From NCBI GenBank assembly GCA_963761905.1, contig CAVXIQ010000006.1, positions 434,001 through 498,000 of the forward strand: a DNA stretch of 64,000 nt. The letters run 5' to 3'. The DNA is from Gaiellasilicea sp963761905 (lineage in GTDB: Bacteria > Actinomycetota > Thermoleophilia > Gaiellales > Gaiellaceae). The notes below the pieces were generated by a model. That model ran no database searches. It was not told the DNA's origin and worked only from the letters and a program-made list of their open reading frames with translations. The translations under genes and the position numbers were made by a program. Below are positions 33,409 to 42,257 of this stretch, piece by piece; the stretch's first letter is position 1, and each line of letters starts with the position of its first letter.

Positions 33409-34622
33409 AGAATCGTCTGGGGAAGGAGGTAGGCGCAGAAGCCGAGCGCGACGAGCTGGGCGCGCCGATCGCCTTCCGCCGCGGCGAGCGGGAGCGCCCA
33501 GACCGCGTACCAGGGCGTGAGCCAGGGCGTTGTCGCGAGCAGCAGGCAGCCGGCGCGGCCCAGCCGCACGCGCCCGCGCGACGCCTCGCGCGCGAGCCAG
33601 ACGAGACCGCCCGCCAGGACGAGCCCGGCGAGCACGAGCGTGAGGGCGTGCGGGAGGCCGAGCTGCTCGAGCCGGCCCGGCAGCGAGTAGCTCGTCTGCT
33701 CCTCCGCGTTGCGGGCGAGCGGGCCGAATGCCCGCAGCCAGTCGAGCCCGTAGCGCCAGAGAGCGAGCGCGGCGATCGTGGCCGCCGCGAGCGCGAAACC
33801 GAGGTGACCGACGCGACGTCCGGCCTTTCGCGCCTCGACTGCCCGCAGCGCGAAGAAGACGATCGGGATCCACTTGACGAGGATCGAGACGGCCCACGCC
33901 GCGCCCGCGAGCCCGCGGCGGCCGGCGGCCGCCAGCACGAGCGCTCCGAGGACGAGCGCGAGCATCACCGAGTCGTTGTGACCGCCTCCGGCGAAATGGA
34001 TCGCGAACAGGGGATTCCACCCGACGAGCGCCGCAGCGGCCACCCGGTCTCGGGCGAGCCTCGCTGCCAGGACGGTGAGTGCGAGCATCCCTAGCGCAGC
34101 GAGCACCTTGAACGTCCAGGCGGCTGCGTCCGCGCTCGAGTCGACGACCCGGGCGACGCCCTCCGAGCCGAGCGTGAACGCAGGCCCGTACACGGAGGTC
34201 GTGTCGCGCCACGCGAACCCGGCGTGCTCGTAGGCGGGATTGTCGGGAAACTCGCTCGGAGGATCGCGATACGGATTTCCACCCGCCTCCGCGATCTCCC
34301 CGTACTGCCAGTACGCCCAGGCATCCGTCGAGAGAAGAAGCGGGGCAGCGAGCGGGAGCAGCTGGATGGCCGCCGCCAACACGCCGACCGCCGCAAGCGA
34401 GGGACGCGCGCCTCCGACCAGCCACAGGGCGACGAGATAGAGCGCAAAGGCGCCCGCGAGACAACCGAGGAAGACCCAGACCCAGCCGCCTCCGTCACCC
34501 CCGCCGCGACCCGCGTCGGACGGCGCGAGCGGGGCTCCCTCGAGCCACGCGGCGGTGACACAGCCTGCGAGAAGCAGCAGCGCGAGCGACGCCGCGACGA
34601 GCGGGAGCCCGCCGGAGCGCAA
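33405..34622 (-). CDS. GT87/DUF2029-like polyprenol-phosphate-sugar mannosyltransferase
   Basis: A 405-residue membrane glycosyltransferase with about ten helices and a first extracytoplasmic loop containing LLLSTDAWAYWQYGEIAEAGGNPY, the acidic catalytic region expected of GT-C enzymes. VGWNPLFAIHFAGGGHNDS and ATTPWLTPWYAVWALPLAAA match GT87/DUF2029 alpha-mannosyltransferases of actinobacterial lipoglycan and capsule synthesis. It lies 9 bp after the PBP gene on the same strand. Confidence 0.85.
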   Translation of the reverse strand: MRSGGLPLVAASLALLLLAGCVTAAWLEGAPLAPSDAGRGGGDGGGWVWVFLGCLAGAFALYLVALWLVGGARPSLAAVGVLAAAIQLLPLAAPLLLSTDAWAYWQYGEIAEAGGNPYRDPPSEFPDNPAYEHAGFAWRDTTSVYGPAFTLGSEGVARVVDSSADAAAWTFKVLAALGMLALTVLAARLARDRVAAAALVGWNPLFAIHFAGGGHNDSVMLALVLGALVLAAAGRRGLAGAAWAVSILVKWIPIVFFALRAVEARKAGRRVGHLGFALAAATIAALALWRYGLDWLRAFGPLARNAEEQTSYSLPGRLEQLGLPHALTLVLAGLVLAGGLVWLAREASRGRVRLGRAGCLLLATTPWLTPWYAVWALPLAAAEGDRRAQLVALGFCAYLLPQTIL

Positions 34623-34631
34623 ACGGAGCGA

Positions 34632-36890
34632 TCAGGGCTCGAGCGGAGGTGGCGGCTCGGTCTGCGTCGGCGGAGTGACAGGCACGACCGGCGGTGTCGC
34701 GGTCTTCGGCTTGGGTGCGACCGCGGGCGTGGTCGCCGGCGCCGGCGTCTCCTCGGGCTCCTGCTCCTCGGTCTCCGCCTCCGTCTCCGTCTCGGGTGAC
34801 GGCGCGACGTAGTCGGAGCCTGAGTCGTAGGTGTCGGAATAGCCGAACGAGCGGCCGAACGTGCCGCGCTCGAAGCTCTGCCACTCCGGATAGTCCCTCG
34901 GCTCCGGGAAGGAGAGCGGCTCGAGCTGGCCGATCGCCGAGGACATGAAGAGCCGCCAGATCTGCGCCGGGAAGCTCCCGCCCGACACGGCGATCCCGTG
35001 CACGTTCGTCATCGGCACCTTCCCGCGCGGATAGCCCACCCAGACGGTCGTCTGCAGCCTCGGCGTGTAGCCGGCGAACCACGCGTCGGAGTGCTCCTCG
35101 GTCGTGCCGGTCTTGCCGGCAGCGGGATGGCCGTAGCTCGCGGCCGTGCCGGTGCCGTACTGGACGTTCTCCTCCAGGATCTTCGTCACCGTGTAGGCGA
35201 CGCCGTCCGAGATCACGCGGCGCCGTTTCGGCTTGCCCCAGCCGGCCTCCGTGTCCTCCTTGGCGTTCGCGAGCACGACCCGCTCGATCGCGCGTGGCTC
35301 GGAGTAGACGCCGCCGGCGGCGAGCGTCGCGTACGCCGAGGCCATGTCGAGCGGGGACACCTCGATCGAGCCGAGCCCGATCGACGGAACGTAGTCGCCG
35401 TCAGGGGTCGAGAGCTTCGAGCGGACGCCGAGCTTCGTCGCCATCTTGGCCACGGCCTCTGCGGTGACGTCGAGGGTCAGCTGCGCGTAGACCGTGTTGT
35501 CCGAGCGGATCGTCGCGCGCTCGATCGACGTCCAGCCGGTGTAGCTGTGGTCGTACGTCTCGGGGCACCACCAGCCTCCACTGCCGTCGTCGCAGTCGCC
35601 GTTCGGCGTCGGCCGGTAGAAGAACGGCGCCGAGAGATACGTCGACGTCTCCGGGTTGATCCCCTGCTCGACCGCCGCCGCGAGCACGAACGTCTTGAAC
35701 GTCGATCCCGACTGGCGCTTCGCCTGGGAGAGCAGGTTGAACTGGTTCGCCCGCACGCCGGGCGTGACCGCCGTCATCGCGCGAATCGCGCCGTTCCGCG
35801 GGTCGATCGAGATCACGGCCGCGGCGGGATCCGACCTTTCGTAGAGCGTCTCGCGAATCGCCTTCTGGGCAGCCCGCTGGAAGCGCGGGTCGATCGTCGT
35901 GTAGACCTTCAGCCCGCCGGAGCGAACGGTCGCGACGCCGTACTCGGCGATCAGCTCGTCGCGGACGTAGCTGAAGAAGTAGGGCTCGCGGATCGTCCGG
36001 TAGAGCTTGCCGGCTTTCAGCCCGAGCCCCCGCTTGACCGCCCAGTCGTAGGCGTCGCGGTCGATCGCCCCTTCCTCGAGCATCGCGCGCAGCACCTGGT
36101 TTCGGCGCTCGGTCGCGATCCGGGTGCGGTTGAACGGGTCGTAGGCGGACGGCGCCTGCGGCATCCCCGCCAGCAGCGCCGCCTCGGGCAGGGTCAGCTG
36201 ATGGGCGCCCTTGGAGAAGTAGGTCTGCGACGCCGCCTCGATCCCGTAGGCGAGGTTCCCGTAGTAGACCTGATTCAGGTAGGTCGCGAGGATCTTCTTC
36301 TTCGACCAGGCCCGGTTCAGCTTGATCGCGAGACAGGCCTCCTTGAGCTTGCGCTGGAAAGTCTGCTCGCGGCTGATGTAGAGGTTGCGGACGAGCTGCT
36401 GCGTGATCGTGGAGCCGCCCTGCACGACCTTGCCGGCCTGGACGTCGGCCCAGACTGCGCGAGCGATCCCGCTCGGGTCGATCCCGGCGTGCTCGTAGAA
36501 GCGGCGATCCTCGATCGCGACCGTCGCCTTCGGCATCCACGGGCTGATCCGGCCGAGCCGGACCGGCTGGCGGTTCCGTTCCGAGGGGATCCCGCCGAGA
36601 ATCGAGCCGTCCGCCGCGTAGACGAACGAGTTCTGGCCGATCTCGACGCGTCGCAACGCACTGAGATCGCAGGAGGTGCCGAAGCCGGCGACGGAGGTGA
36701 CGGCGCCGCCTGCGACGACGGCGAGGAGCGCCAGGGCGGCGACCGCGGCGAGCACGACGCCGCGGCGCCGGCCGCGCTTGCGCTCGAGCCGCTTGCGCTT
36801 GCGCCGCTTGGCGCCGTAACGGCTAGTCGGGTCGGGCAGCCGAACCTGGCCGCCACTGCGCCGGCCCTTGCCCCGGGAAGGTGGGCTCAT
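34632..36890 (-). CDS. Class A penicillin-binding protein (PBP1A)
   Basis: A bifunctional peptidoglycan synthase of 752 residues. A very basic cytoplasmic tail (residues 1-45), one membrane helix (about 46-66), a GT51 domain with E127 in AIEDRRFYEHAGIDP and GGSTITQQLVRN, and a transpeptidase domain with SxxK at 396-399 (GSTFK), SDN at 463-465 and KTGTT at 593-597. The C-terminus is a Pro/Glu/Thr-rich low-complexity tail of about 80 residues. ATG 36890 overlaps the mscS stop (ATGA). Confidence 0.96.
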   Translation of the reverse strand: MSPPSRGKGRRSGGQVRLPDPTSRYGAKRRKRKRLERKRGRRRGVVLAAVAALALLAVVAGGAVTSVAGFGTSCDLSALRRVEIGQNSFVYAADGSILGGIPSERNRQPVRLGRISPWMPKATVAIEDRRFYEHAGIDPSGIARAVWADVQAGKVVQGGSTITQQLVRNLYISREQTFQRKLKEACLAIKLNRAWSKKKILATYLNQVYYGNLAYGIEAASQTYFSKGAHQLTLPEAALLAGMPQAPSAYDPFNRTRIATERRNQVLRAMLEEGAIDRDAYDWAVKRGLGLKAGKLYRTIREPYFFSYVRDELIAEYGVATVRSGGLKVYTTIDPRFQRAAQKAIRETLYERSDPAAAVISIDPRNGAIRAMTAVTPGVRANQFNLLSQAKRQSGSTFKTFVLAAAVEQGINPETSTYLSAPFFYRPTPNGDCDDGSGGWWCPETYDHSYTGWTSIERATIRSDNTVYAQLTLDVTAEAVAKMATKLGVRSKLSTPDGDYVPSIGLGSIEVSPLDMASAYATLAAGGVYSEPRAIERVVLANAKEDTEAGWGKPKRRRVISDGVAYTVTKILEENVQYGTGTAASYGHPAAGKTGTTEEHSDAWFAGYTPRLQTTVWVGYPRGKVPMTNVHGIAVSGGSFPAQIWRLFMSSAIGQLEPLSFPEPRDYPEWQSFERGTFGRSFGYSDTYDSGSDYVAPSPETETEAETEEQEPEETPAPATTPAVAPKPKTATPPVVPVTPPTQTEPPPPLEP

Positions 36891-37621
36891 GCGAAGATCC
36901 CGCGTTCGCGCAGCCGCGTGTGGACGCGCAGGCGGAGATCGTGCTCCAGTCGCTCCGCCGCCGCCTCGCTCTCGGTCCACGCGCGGATCGTCAGGGTCGG
37001 TGACCCCTCGAGGGCGCTGACGAAGACCTCGTCCTGCTCGCCGGAAACCTCCTCGCGGAGCGCTTCGAGCAGCGGGGCGAGATCGTTGGCTGGTGGAACC
37101 TGCACGGTGACCTGCGCGAACTTCGCTGGACTGCGGATCGTCGAGTTGCGGATGGTATCCGACGCCAGTTTCTCGTTCGGAATCACGAGCCGGGCGTTCT
37201 CCTCGGTCCGGATGAACGTGTACATCAGCCCGATCTCCTCGACCGTGCCTCCGACTGTGCCGCCGACCCCGGCGACCTCGATCCAGTCACCGAGCCGGAG
37301 CGGCTGGGTGATCGCGATCATCACGCCGGCGACGAAGTTCCCGAGCGTCCGCTGCGAGGCGAAGCCGATGATCAGGCCGACGATCGCGGACGAGGCGAGG
37401 AGTCCGCCGGCGATCGCCCTGACCTGCGGGATCACGAGGAAGGCCGAGAGCAGGCCGACCGTGATGATCGAGACGCTGATCGTCCGCCGCAGCACCCGGT
37501 AGCGGGTGAGCGCCTCGGGGCTGCGATCGCCGCCGAGGATGAGCCTGTCGATCATTCGCGCCAGCAGGATCGTGGCCACCAGCACGATCCCGATTGCAAG
37601 CAGGCGCTGCCAGGGCTCCAT
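36887..37621 (-). CDS. Small-conductance mechanosensitive channel (MscS family)
   Basis: A 244-residue channel with three N-terminal helices. The pore helix is Gly/Ala-rich (IVGLIIGFASQRTLGNFVAGVMIAI-like; key part GFASQRTLGNFVAG), followed by the beta domain ITQPLRLGDWIEV and VEEIGLMYTFIRTEENARLVIPNE. It releases solutes on hypo-osmotic shock. Coupling to PBP1A through a 4-bp overlap links turgor protection with wall synthesis. Confidence 0.93.
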   Translation of the reverse strand: MEPWQRLLAIGIVLVATILLARMIDRLILGGDRSPEALTRYRVLRRTISVSIITVGLLSAFLVIPQVRAIAGGLLASSAIVGLIIGFASQRTLGNFVAGVMIAITQPLRLGDWIEVAGVGGTVGGTVEEIGLMYTFIRTEENARLVIPNEKLASDTIRNSTIRSPAKFAQVTVQVPPANDLAPLLEALREEVSGEQDEVFVSALEGSPTLTIRAWTESEAAAERLEHDLRLRVHTRLRERGIFA

Positions 37622-37665
37622 CCCGCTCGATTCGACGGACGCACGCCGGTTCCTCAGACGGGCCT

Positions 37666-38853
37666 ATGATCCGAGGCCTCGTGGACGTGGGTCAGCGGCT
37701 CCGGTCTGCCCCTCGTCGTCTTTTGTCGGGGGGAAGCCCCGCGCTCGAGCTCTTCCTCTGGAGCCGAATCGCGCTGTGGCTGCTCGCGATCTTCGCGCTG
37801 CTCGTCTTCGAGCCGAACCGGCACCCGGAGGCCGACCGCTGGGACAGCCCGCGGCTGCACGAGCTCGGCTACGGGATCGACGTCTGGGCGCGCTGGGACA
37901 GCGACTGGTACCTGCGGATCGCCGAGGAGGGCTACGCCGCATCCCCGTCGAGCACGCCGGCGTTCTTCCCGCTCTATCCGGGCCTCGTGGCGCTGCTCGG
38001 ACGGGCGCTCGGAGACCATTTCGTGCTGGCCGGCGTGCTGCTCTCGCTCGCGGCGTGCGCGGTCTCGTTCCTCCTCCTCTACCGCCTCGCCCGGGAGCGG
38101 CTCGGCGCCGACGGGGCGAGGCGCGCGGTGCTCTACCTCGCCGTCTTCCCGACCGCGCTCTTCCTGCAGGCGGTCTACAGCGAGTCGCTCTACCTGTTGC
38201 TCGTGCTCGCGGCCTTCCTCCTCGCCCAGCGTGGGCGCTTCCTCGGCGCGGGAGTGGTGGCCGGCCTGGCGATGCTGACCCGGCCGGTGGGGATCGCGCT
38301 CTTACCTGCGCTCGCCGTCCTCGCCTGGCGCTCAGAGGATCGTCGAGGGGCCCTGCTTCGACTGGCCGTCTCGGTGCCCCTCGCTGCGACCTATCCGCTG
38401 CTCCTGGCGATCTGGATCGACGAGCCGTTCGCGTTCCTGCGCGCGCAGGACGGGATCTGGCAGCGCGAGCTCTCGCCGCTCGGCCCGCTCGGGGGCCTCT
38501 GGGACGGGATCGCCGTCCTCTTCGCCGATCGACCCGCGCGCGACGACGCCCTCAATGTGCAGCAGCTCGCATTCACGCTTGTGTTCCTGGGCCTGGCCGC
38601 GCTCGCGTGGCGTCGCTTCGGCGCGCCCTACGGGCTCTTCGCGCTCCTCAGCCTGGCGATCCCGCTCTCGTTTCCCTCGGAGCGCTGGCCGCTCCTCTCG
38701 ATCTCGCGGTTCGGGCTCGTGCTCTTCCCGCTCCTGCTCGTCCTGGCCGCCCTCGGCGCTCGGCCTCGCCTCCATGCCGCTCTGACGGCGGTCTCCGCCG
38801 CACTCCTCGGCGTCGCCGTGGTGCAATGGGCCCTGTGGCAATGGGTCGCATGA
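37666..38853 (+). CDS. PIG-V/Gpi18-like mannosyltransferase (GT-C membrane protein)
   Basis: A 395-residue polytopic protein with about nine helices. WARWDSDWYLRIAEEGY and AFFPLYPGLVALLGRAL form the first-loop acidic motif and Pro-rich segment of the PIG-V/COG5542 family, which transfers mannose from polyprenyl-phosphate-mannose; VYSESLYLLLVLAAFLLA also matches. Start ATG 37666 is given; the hexamer TATGAT overlapping it resembles a -10 box, so in-frame GTG 37681 is an alternative start. Confidence 0.85.
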   Translation: MIRGLVDVGQRLRSAPRRLLSGGSPALELFLWSRIALWLLAIFALLVFEPNRHPEADRWDSPRLHELGYGIDVWARWDSDWYLRIAEEGYAASPSSTPAFFPLYPGLVALLGRALGDHFVLAGVLLSLAACAVSFLLLYRLARERLGADGARRAVLYLAVFPTALFLQAVYSESLYLLLVLAAFLLAQRGRFLGAGVVAGLAMLTRPVGIALLPALAVLAWRSEDRRGALLRLAVSVPLAATYPLLLAIWIDEPFAFLRAQDGIWQRELSPLGPLGGLWDGIAVLFADRPARDDALNVQQLAFTLVFLGLAALAWRRFGAPYGLFALLSLAIPLSFPSERWPLLSISRFGLVLFPLLLVLAALGARPRLHAALTAVSAALLGVAVVQWALWQWVA

Positions 38854-38894
38854 GCAGCGGTGGCATGAGCAACGGTCGCATGAGCGGCGAGGGC
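38850..38894 (+). repeat. Three tandem 15-bp units at the CAAX-protease start
   Basis: Units at 38850, 38865 and 38880 follow ATGAGC(A/G)(G/A)CGG(T/A)GGC-like sequence, each beginning with an in-frame ATGAGC and encoding MSSGG, MSNGR and MSGEG. ATG 38826 and ATG 38841 lie upstream in the same frame, so there are several candidate starts in a row. Copy number could vary by slippage without changing the frame. Confidence 0.7.
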
Positions 38895-39578
38895 GCGAAC
38901 GCCGAGTGGGCTCCGCCCGAGCCGAGCTGGGGCGGCCGGCTCGCGGCCTGGCTGCTCCTCGTCGCCGCGCTCGCGACCCTCGGATACGCCGGTCGGGCGA
39001 CGGGCGGCAAGCCTCCCGAAGACGTCCTCTACCGCTACGAGACGGCGATCGGCAGCATCGTCGTCTACGCGATCCTGCTCGGGATCGTCGTCTTCGGGAT
39101 CGGCCGTGGCTTCCCGCGCCGAGAGTTCTTCGCGCTGCGGAACCCGCACTCGTGGCGCCGGGCGCTCGGGTACGCGCTCGGCGGCTACGTCGCGATCTTC
39201 GTCGGCGCCGGCCTGCTCCTGCTCGCCCTGGACGCCGGCGACGAGCAGGGGCTGACCCCCGACGGCTGGGACTCGAGCCGCGCGGGCGCCTACGCCGCCA
39301 ACTTCGTCGCCGTCGCGCTTGTCGGACCGATCGTCGAGGAGCTCCTCTATCGCGGCGCCGGGCTGTCCCTCCTCCTGCGGTTCGGCCCCGTGGTCGCCGT
39401 GCTCGGGACCGCGATCTGCTTCGGGCTCGGCCACGGGCTCCTGCTGGCGCTGCCGGCACTCGTCGTCTTCGGGATCGTGACTGCCGTCGTGCGGCTCCGG
39501 ACGAACAGCATCTATCCCGCGATGCTCGTCCATTGCGCGTTCAACGCCACGAGCCTCGTCGTGGCAGTGGCCGCCTGA
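38850..39578 (+). CDS. CPBP-family intramembrane metalloprotease (CAAX/Abi)
   Basis: A 242-residue membrane protease with about seven helices. Motif 1 is VEELLYRGAG (EExxxR), motif 2 is FGLGHGLLLAL (His) and motif 3 is LVHCAFNATS (HxxxN). Prokaryotic members cut prenylated or membrane peptides, or act in bacteriocin self-protection; the specific role is unknown. ATG 38850 overlaps the previous stop (ATGA), but upstream or downstream repeat ATGs could also serve. Confidence 0.88.
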   Translation: MSSGGMSNGRMSGEGANAEWAPPEPSWGGRLAAWLLLVAALATLGYAGRATGGKPPEDVLYRYETAIGSIVVYAILLGIVVFGIGRGFPRREFFALRNPHSWRRALGYALGGYVAIFVGAGLLLLALDAGDEQGLTPDGWDSSRAGAYAANFVAVALVGPIVEELLYRGAGLSLLLRFGPVVAVLGTAICFGLGHGLLLALPALVVFGIVTAVVRLRTNSIYPAMLVHCAFNATSLVVAVAA

Positions 39579-39586
39579 GGGGTGGC

Positions 39587-39592
39587 TATTGT
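39587..39592 (+). promoter_or_regulatory. -10 box of the L,D-transpeptidase gene (leaderless type)
   Basis: TATTGT ends 7 bases before GTG 39600. This favours GTG 39600 over the upstream GTG 39582, since it gives a start at or next to +1 and a protein beginning directly with the signal peptide. Confidence 0.4.
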
Positions 39593-39599
39593 CCAGCGC

Positions 39600-40949
39600 G
39601 TGCGGGTAGCGCTCGTCGTCCTGGCCGGACTCGTCTTCGCAGCCGGCGCCGCCGCGGCTCCTCCGGCCGTTGTCGCGACCGCCACCCCGGCAACCGGGGT
39701 CGGGCCGCTCGCCGTCTCCCTGAGCGCGAGCGGCGATCCGGCCGGCTACACCTGGGATCTTGGCGACGGGAGCGCCGCTGCGGGAGCGACCATTCGACAC
39801 GTCTATGCACCGGGGCGCTACGTCGCGGTCGTGACCGCCGTCGCGGCGAGCGGCGAGACGAGCCGGGCGCAGGTCGAGATCGTCGTCGGCAGGCGCACGG
39901 TTACGCTTGACGGCGCCACGGGTCGCCGACTACGACCGCCCGGTCGTGCTCGGCGGGATCCTCCTCCCTGCGGTCGGAAACGGCCGGGTTCAGATCTACC
40001 GCGACGGCACGTATGTGACGTCGGCTCGCGTCCGCGGCGACGGTCGCTTTCGCGCCCTCGTGCGGCTGCGCGCGCCAGGCCGCTACGAGGCCCGCTACGG
40101 AGCGGCCCGCTCCGCGCCGCGCCCGATCCTGGTTCGGCCGAGGCTCGAAACCTCGCTCGCAGTCGACTGCGGCGGTCGGCGACAGGCTCACGCGTCGTCG
40201 CTCGGCTCGTTCCGGCGAGGGCCGGAACCCTCCGGGTCGAGCTGCGGCGAGGCGGTCGGCTGATCGCGTCGAAGCGGGCCGGCTCGCCGCTGCGCCACGT
40301 CGTTCCGACCGCGGTTGCAGGAAGCGTTCGCGCAGTCGTGAGCTCCACCGAGCGAGCCGGCTTCCTTCGCGTTCGAAGATCGCTCGCGACATCGGTCGTG
40401 CTTCCGGCGCTCTCGCTCGGCTCCGAAGGCCCGAGCGTGCTGGCGCTCGAGCGACGCCTGGCGGATCTGCGCTACGTGCTTCGGGGCGTCGACTCGGTGT
40501 ACGGCACGGACACGCTCGAGGCCGTCACGGCGTTCCAGAAGGTGCATCGAATCGCTCGCACCGGCCGGGTCGATGCCGGCTTCTGGCGGCTCCTCGCGCG
40601 AGCCGGGATCCCGGCCCCCCGCACGCGCGGCTTCGATCACATCGAGGTCGACAAGACCCGCCAGGTGCTGCTCGAGGTCCGGGGCGGCGAGGTTCAGCGC
40701 GTCGTCCACGTCTCGACCGGGGCGACGGGAAACACGCCGCTCGGGACGTGGCGCGTCTACCGCAAGGTCACCGGCTTCGACTGGGTGCTCTGGTACCCGA
40801 TGTACTTCCTCCGTGGCTTCGCGATCCACGGCTATCCGTCCGTGCCCGCCTACCCGGCCTCGCACGGCTGCGTCCGCGTTCCGATGTGGATCGCCCCTCA
40901 ACTCTTCGCCGGCCACCCACACGGTGCGACGGTCACGATCTACCTCTAG
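39600..40949 (+). CDS. Secreted L,D-transpeptidase with PKD and peptidoglycan-binding domains, two compensating frameshifts
   Basis: Makes 3-3 cross-links in peptidoglycan. Order: signal peptide (MRVALVVLAGLVFAAGAAAA), PKD-like domain (YTWDLGDGS, HVYAPGRYVAVVTAV), a beta-rich region, a PG_binding_1 domain (LALERRLADLRYVLRGVDSVYG) and a C-terminal YkuD domain with GFAIHGYPSVP and the catalytic ASHGCVRVP. The frame shifts by +1 near 39900-39930 and back near 40170, leaving about 80 residues in another frame that read sensibly (PVVLGGILLPAVGNGRVQIY). That supports paired one-base errors rather than a changed domain. Confidence 0.85.
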   Translation: MRVALVVLAGLVFAAGAAAAPPAVVATATPATGVGPLAVSLSASGDPAGYTWDLGDGSAAAGATIRHVYAPGRYVAVVTAVAASGETSRAQVEIVVGRRTVTLDGATGRRLRPPGRARRDPPPCGRKRPGSDLPRRHVCDVGSRPRRRSLSRPRAAARARPLRGPLRSGPLRAAPDPGSAEARNLARSRLRRSATGSRVVARLVPARAGTLRVELRRGGRLIASKRAGSPLRHVVPTAVAGSVRAVVSSTERAGFLRVRRSLATSVVLPALSLGSEGPSVLALERRLADLRYVLRGVDSVYGTDTLEAVTAFQKVHRIARTGRVDAGFWRLLARAGIPAPRTRGFDHIEVDKTRQVLLEVRGGEVQRVVHVSTGATGNTPLGTWRVYRKVTGFDWVLWYPMYFLRGFAIHGYPSVPAYPASHGCVRVPMWIAPQLFAGHPHGATVTIYL

Positions 40950-41385
40950 CGCCCTGGCTGCGGTCGCGGTGCTTGCGACGGCCTGGCTCGCCTGGCAAGC
41001 GCTGTGGGCACACGGCGGCGAGCGCGAGCCTCTCTGGCGCGACCTCACGGCCCGGACGCTCGGGGCGCCGGTGCGTTCGCAGCTCGCCGCCTTCGACGAG
41101 CTCGCGTCCCTCCGCGCCGCTCTCGGGCCATCGGCGACCGTCCCGCCGATCGACTTCCAGCGTCGACGCGCCGTCCTCGTCGCCGCCGGCCCTCGCTCGA
41201 GCAGCGCCTACGTGCTCGACGTCACCCAGGTTCGGGAGGAACGCCGGCGGATCGTCGTGACGATCCGCGAACGGGCGCCGACGCTGGCTCGGCCGGGGAA
41301 CCCGCAGCTCGCCTTTCCGTTTCGGCTGCTGACCCTTCCGCGCAGCGACAAGCCCGTCGAGCTCGACTGGCAAGGGCGCTCGTGA
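40924..41385 (+). CDS. Membrane-anchored PrcB-like domain protein
   Basis: A 153-residue protein with one N-terminal helix (ALAAVAVLATAWLAWQALWA) and an extracytoplasmic domain. RRRAVLVAAGPRSSSAYVLDV followed by RRIVVTIRERAPTL resembles the C-terminal domain of PrcB, a small protein that stabilises a protease in spirochaetes; family assignment is tentative. GTG 40924 overlaps the end of the L,D-transpeptidase gene by 26 bp. Function is unknown. Confidence 0.65.
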   Translation: MRRSRSTSSALAAVAVLATAWLAWQALWAHGGEREPLWRDLTARTLGAPVRSQLAAFDELASLRAALGPSATVPPIDFQRRRAVLVAAGPRSSSAYVLDVTQVREERRRIVVTIRERAPTLARPGNPQLAFPFRLLTLPRSDKPVELDWQGRS

Positions 41386-41651
41386 CCGGCGACGACCCCG
41401 TCCGCGCCCTCCGCGAGGAGCTCACCGCGCTCGACGAGCGGCTGGTGGAGGCGTTCAACCGGCGCCTCGAGCTCGTCGCCGAGCTGAAGCGGGTCAAGGA
41501 GGAGCGCGGCCTCGGCTTCCTCGATCCGGCCCGCGAGGAATGGCTGCGCGCCCATCTCGAGGAGACCAATCGCGGGCCGCTCTCGCGCGAGGGCCTGAAC
41601 GAGCTCGTGAGCGCGCTCCTCGACCTGACGAAGCGCGAAGTCGGCCGCTAA
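41382..41651 (+). CDS. Chorismate mutase, AroQ type
   Basis: An 89-residue all-helical chorismate mutase (chorismate to prephenate, for Phe and Tyr). The first long helix carries REELTALDERLVEAFNRRLELV, followed by KRVKEERGLGFLDPAREEWLR with the active-site Lys and Arg positions. GTG 41382 overlaps the preceding stop (GTGA). It is a free-standing monofunctional domain. Confidence 0.88.
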   Translation: MTGDDPVRALREELTALDERLVEAFNRRLELVAELKRVKEERGLGFLDPAREEWLRAHLEETNRGPLSREGLNELVSALLDLTKREVGR

Positions 41652-41657
41652 GACGGC

Positions 41658-42182
41658 CTAGTTCTCTTCCTCGCGCGCGAACTCGTCCGGGCTGACCGTG
41701 TCGAGGAAGCGCCGAAACTCGTCGGGATCGAGCTCCGCGAGCGGCGTCACGCCCGCGATCTCGTCGTGCTCCCCGTGCTCGCCCTCGAACTCGATTCCGG
41801 ATTCGTCGATCACCTCGTCGGCGACGAAGATCTTCGCGCCCGCCCGCACGGCGAGCGCGATCGCATCCGACGGCCGGGAGTCGATCTCGAGCTCGGATCC
41901 GTTCTGGTGCAGCGTGATCCGCGCGTAGAACGTGTTCTCCCGCAGCTCCGTGACGGTGACCGCGACGATCTCCGCGTCGAGCTGGCCGAGCATGTCCGTG
42001 ACGAGGTCGTGCGTCATCGGCCTCGGCTGCGCCGCATTCTGGAGCTTGACGAGGATCGCGGCCGCCTCGGCGTGACCGATCCAGATCGGGAGGAACTTGT
42101 TCCCGTCCGCCGTCTTCAAAAGGACGATCGGCTGCTTGCCGACCAGGTCGAAGCTCACCCCGTAGATCAGCATCTCGCGCAT
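41658..42182 (-). CDS. Bifunctional nuclease family protein (DUF151)
   Basis: A 174-residue protein with the DUF151/BFN domain (YGVSFDLVGKQPIVLLK, FLPIWIGHAEAAAI, TFYARITL, IDSRPSDAIALAVR), then an acidic tail (EFEGEHGEHDE, DTVSPDEFAREEEN). Plant relatives have RNase and DNase activity; the bacterial role is unclear. ATG 42182 is chosen; ATG 42173 is possible. A TACACT -10-like hexamer lies at 42204-42199 on the minus strand. Confidence 0.9.
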   Translation of the reverse strand: MREMLIYGVSFDLVGKQPIVLLKTADGNKFLPIWIGHAEAAAILVKLQNAAQPRPMTHDLVTDMLGQLDAEIVAVTVTELRENTFYARITLHQNGSELEIDSRPSDAIALAVRAGAKIFVADEVIDESGIEFEGEHGEHDEIAGVTPLAELDPDEFRRFLDTVSPDEFAREEEN

Positions 42183-42257
42183 CCCTGGGCCTCGGACGCA
42201 GTGTAACCACCCCTCCGACCTCCGTAACCGGCCCGGCGCCGGCGGCGTTGCATCTCC

